Of a stretch of DNA of 64,000 nucleotides, positions 62,951-64,000 are shown in pieces; the first letter of the stretch is position 1, and each line of letters opens with the position of its first letter. Where the stretch lies: assembly GCA_030411725.1 (NCBI GenBank), contig MU839852.1, positions 62,001 through 126,000 of the forward strand, written 5' to 3'. The position numbers and the translations under genes are program-made. Source of the stretch: Echria macrotheca (Eukaryota; Ascomycota; Sordariomycetes; Sordariales; Schizotheciaceae). The notes beneath the pieces are model-generated. The model made no database searches and had not been told where the DNA came from. It saw nothing but the letters and a program-made list of their open reading frames with translations.

Positions 62951-63977
62951 TTGCCGTATGGAGAAATAACAAACAGCAGCTTGTTGGTCAGACCACAGCA
63001 GTTTCTGAAGGTAGTCTCCTACCTAGGCGCGAATGAGCTGATATATCACTATTCTGATGTGGACACTAGAAACTTGAAATCGGCAAGCAGAGTACCATCT
63101 CCCAACCCCCCAATGGATGTAATCAAAAGGATTTTTGCCACACGAGAATTTCGGGACATCATTGCGGACCACCAGGGAAAGAAACCCATCAATACCACCG
63201 AAACGCAGTGTCAAGGTACCTGCCAGTGGAAGCTCTCGAATCTGGGTCTAGTTGGCGGCTGCAGCACGTTCGATGAAGCAGTAGACTGGGCCGAAGTCGT
63301 CAAAGAACGGATATTTAAGGGGAATTCCACGTCGACGCGCACCCTGGAGGACGTTACGGCCACATCCCTCAATGTGACGTTTAATCGTTTCCCAACCAAG
63401 TTCGATTGGACAGAGGCAGCGTATGAATCCATCGGGACTATCTTCGCGGGACGGTCGTCACTCTTGTAGTTCAACACCACCATCTTCATCACGAATAACG
63501 ATCCAGAGGGCGGCAATACGGATTATTCTACTCGTGTCGCCGCGGGCGAGGGTTCTCGTCCCTTTGGGGTATGTCCGGGAATTCTCCGAAAAAAAAGTGT
63601 GCGCCTTTGATCCCGATCTCGTCGAGTACGATGTTCAGATCGCCAACAACACAATCTCGATGCTCGGAGCACCCTCCACCACGCGGGCGCCGATGGGAAA
63701 CCAAACCTTCATTTCTGCAGATCTTTCAGACCTAAAACGCAACGTTCAAAGAGACCTATCTATATTCGGTCTTAATGACCAACTTCCCTACACTGCAGTC
63801 CCGACCCCGGGACCTGCTGTGGTACCGGGACCCGTAGCATCCGTGGCACCCGTCGCCATCGGTCCGCCAGTCGTGGTTCTCGGCCCGACACCTCCCGAGG
63901 CAACACCGCTCTCGGCAGCCACGCCGCGTCTGCGCCGGAATCTCCTGCAAAATGTTAGCGGATGTTTCTTTCCTTGA
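62951..63977 (+). pseudogene. broken ORF, unknown family
   Basis: Frame 1 (62951-63469) reads through QCQGTCQWKLSNLGLVGGC, and ends at TAG after GRSSLL. The same frame continues briefly (FNTTIFITNNDPEGGN) before a shift into the frame at about 63570-63977 (VREFSEKKVCAFDPDLVEYDV..., then a Pro/Val-rich tail). The C-x3-C-x-W stretch is slightly like the GNCTW motif of DUF3176 membrane proteins, but I cannot assign it. One stop and one frameshift suggest a pseudogene; a missed intron is possible. Confidence 0.4.
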
Positions 63978-64000
63978 GACCAGATATATACGCACCCCAT

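Noticed and set aside
1..64000. CRISPR arrays or bacterial operons
   Set aside because: No regularly spaced repeats are present, and spliceosomal introns and intron-bearing tRNAs show a fungal genome.

Overview
The window looks like chromosomal DNA of a filamentous ascomycete, most likely a Sordariomycete. Nearly every gene is broken by short introns of about 50-110 bp with GTRNGT donors, CTRAC-type branch sites and YAG acceptors. Coding DNA is GC-rich and intergenic DNA is much more AT-rich. Two tRNA-Ile genes and one tRNA-Lys gene carry anticodon-loop introns. The protein set is typical of such fungi: an ATRIP/UvsD checkpoint protein, secreted CAZymes, a membrane-anchored fucose-lectin, and a HET-domain relic. 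Exon joins below were derived by hand from splice signals and reading phase. No homology search was run.

Layout. 0.5-12 kb: SnoaL-like protein (-), membrane-anchored fungal fucose-lectin (-), NmrA-type reductase (+), tRNA-Ile (-), a three-module secreted protein of unknown function (-), a tiny 10-cysteine secreted protein (+) and an ADP-ribosylglycohydrolase (+). 12-20 kb: SulP/STAS transporter (-), alpha/beta-hydrolase (+) and three small basic proteins of unknown function (+). 20-32 kb is a dense core block: ATRIP/UvsD (-) diverging from CDP-diacylglycerol synthase (+), PTS2-type peroxisomal thiolase (-), GPI-anchored GH128 glucanase (+) and a secreted beta-propeller protein (-). 33-47 kb is gene-poor and accessory. 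It holds an orphan C-terminally anchored protein, a lineage-specific gene of 369 aa flanked by diverged inverted repeats and partial copies, tRNA-Ile, tRNA-Lys and initiator tRNA-Met, and a DUF4360 secreted protein. 47-58.5 kb: small secreted protein, methyltransferase, GH43 beta-xylosidase, an MFS permease and a GNAT enzyme whose stop codons overlap, a possible Rtt106/Pob3-like double-PH protein, and a CE5 acetylxylan esterase. 58.7-64 kb is a graveyard: a HET-domain gene with three in-frame stops, a kinase C-lobe fragment, a GH7 cellulase with a premature stop, and a broken unknown ORF. Several of the disabling changes would be CpA-to-TpA, as expected from repeat-induced point mutation (RIP).

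Functional themes. There is no operon logic and no biosynthetic cluster backbone. The GH43, CE5 and dead GH7 genes point to plant cell-wall use, and the GH43 promoter has a perfect XlnR/Xyr1-type site. The most unusual items are the three-module secreted protein with phase-2 introns at its module borders, the pair of small genes sharing a promoter/5'-leader motif at the same distance from TATA, and the 35-40 kb family of partial and inverted relatives around the 369-aa gene.
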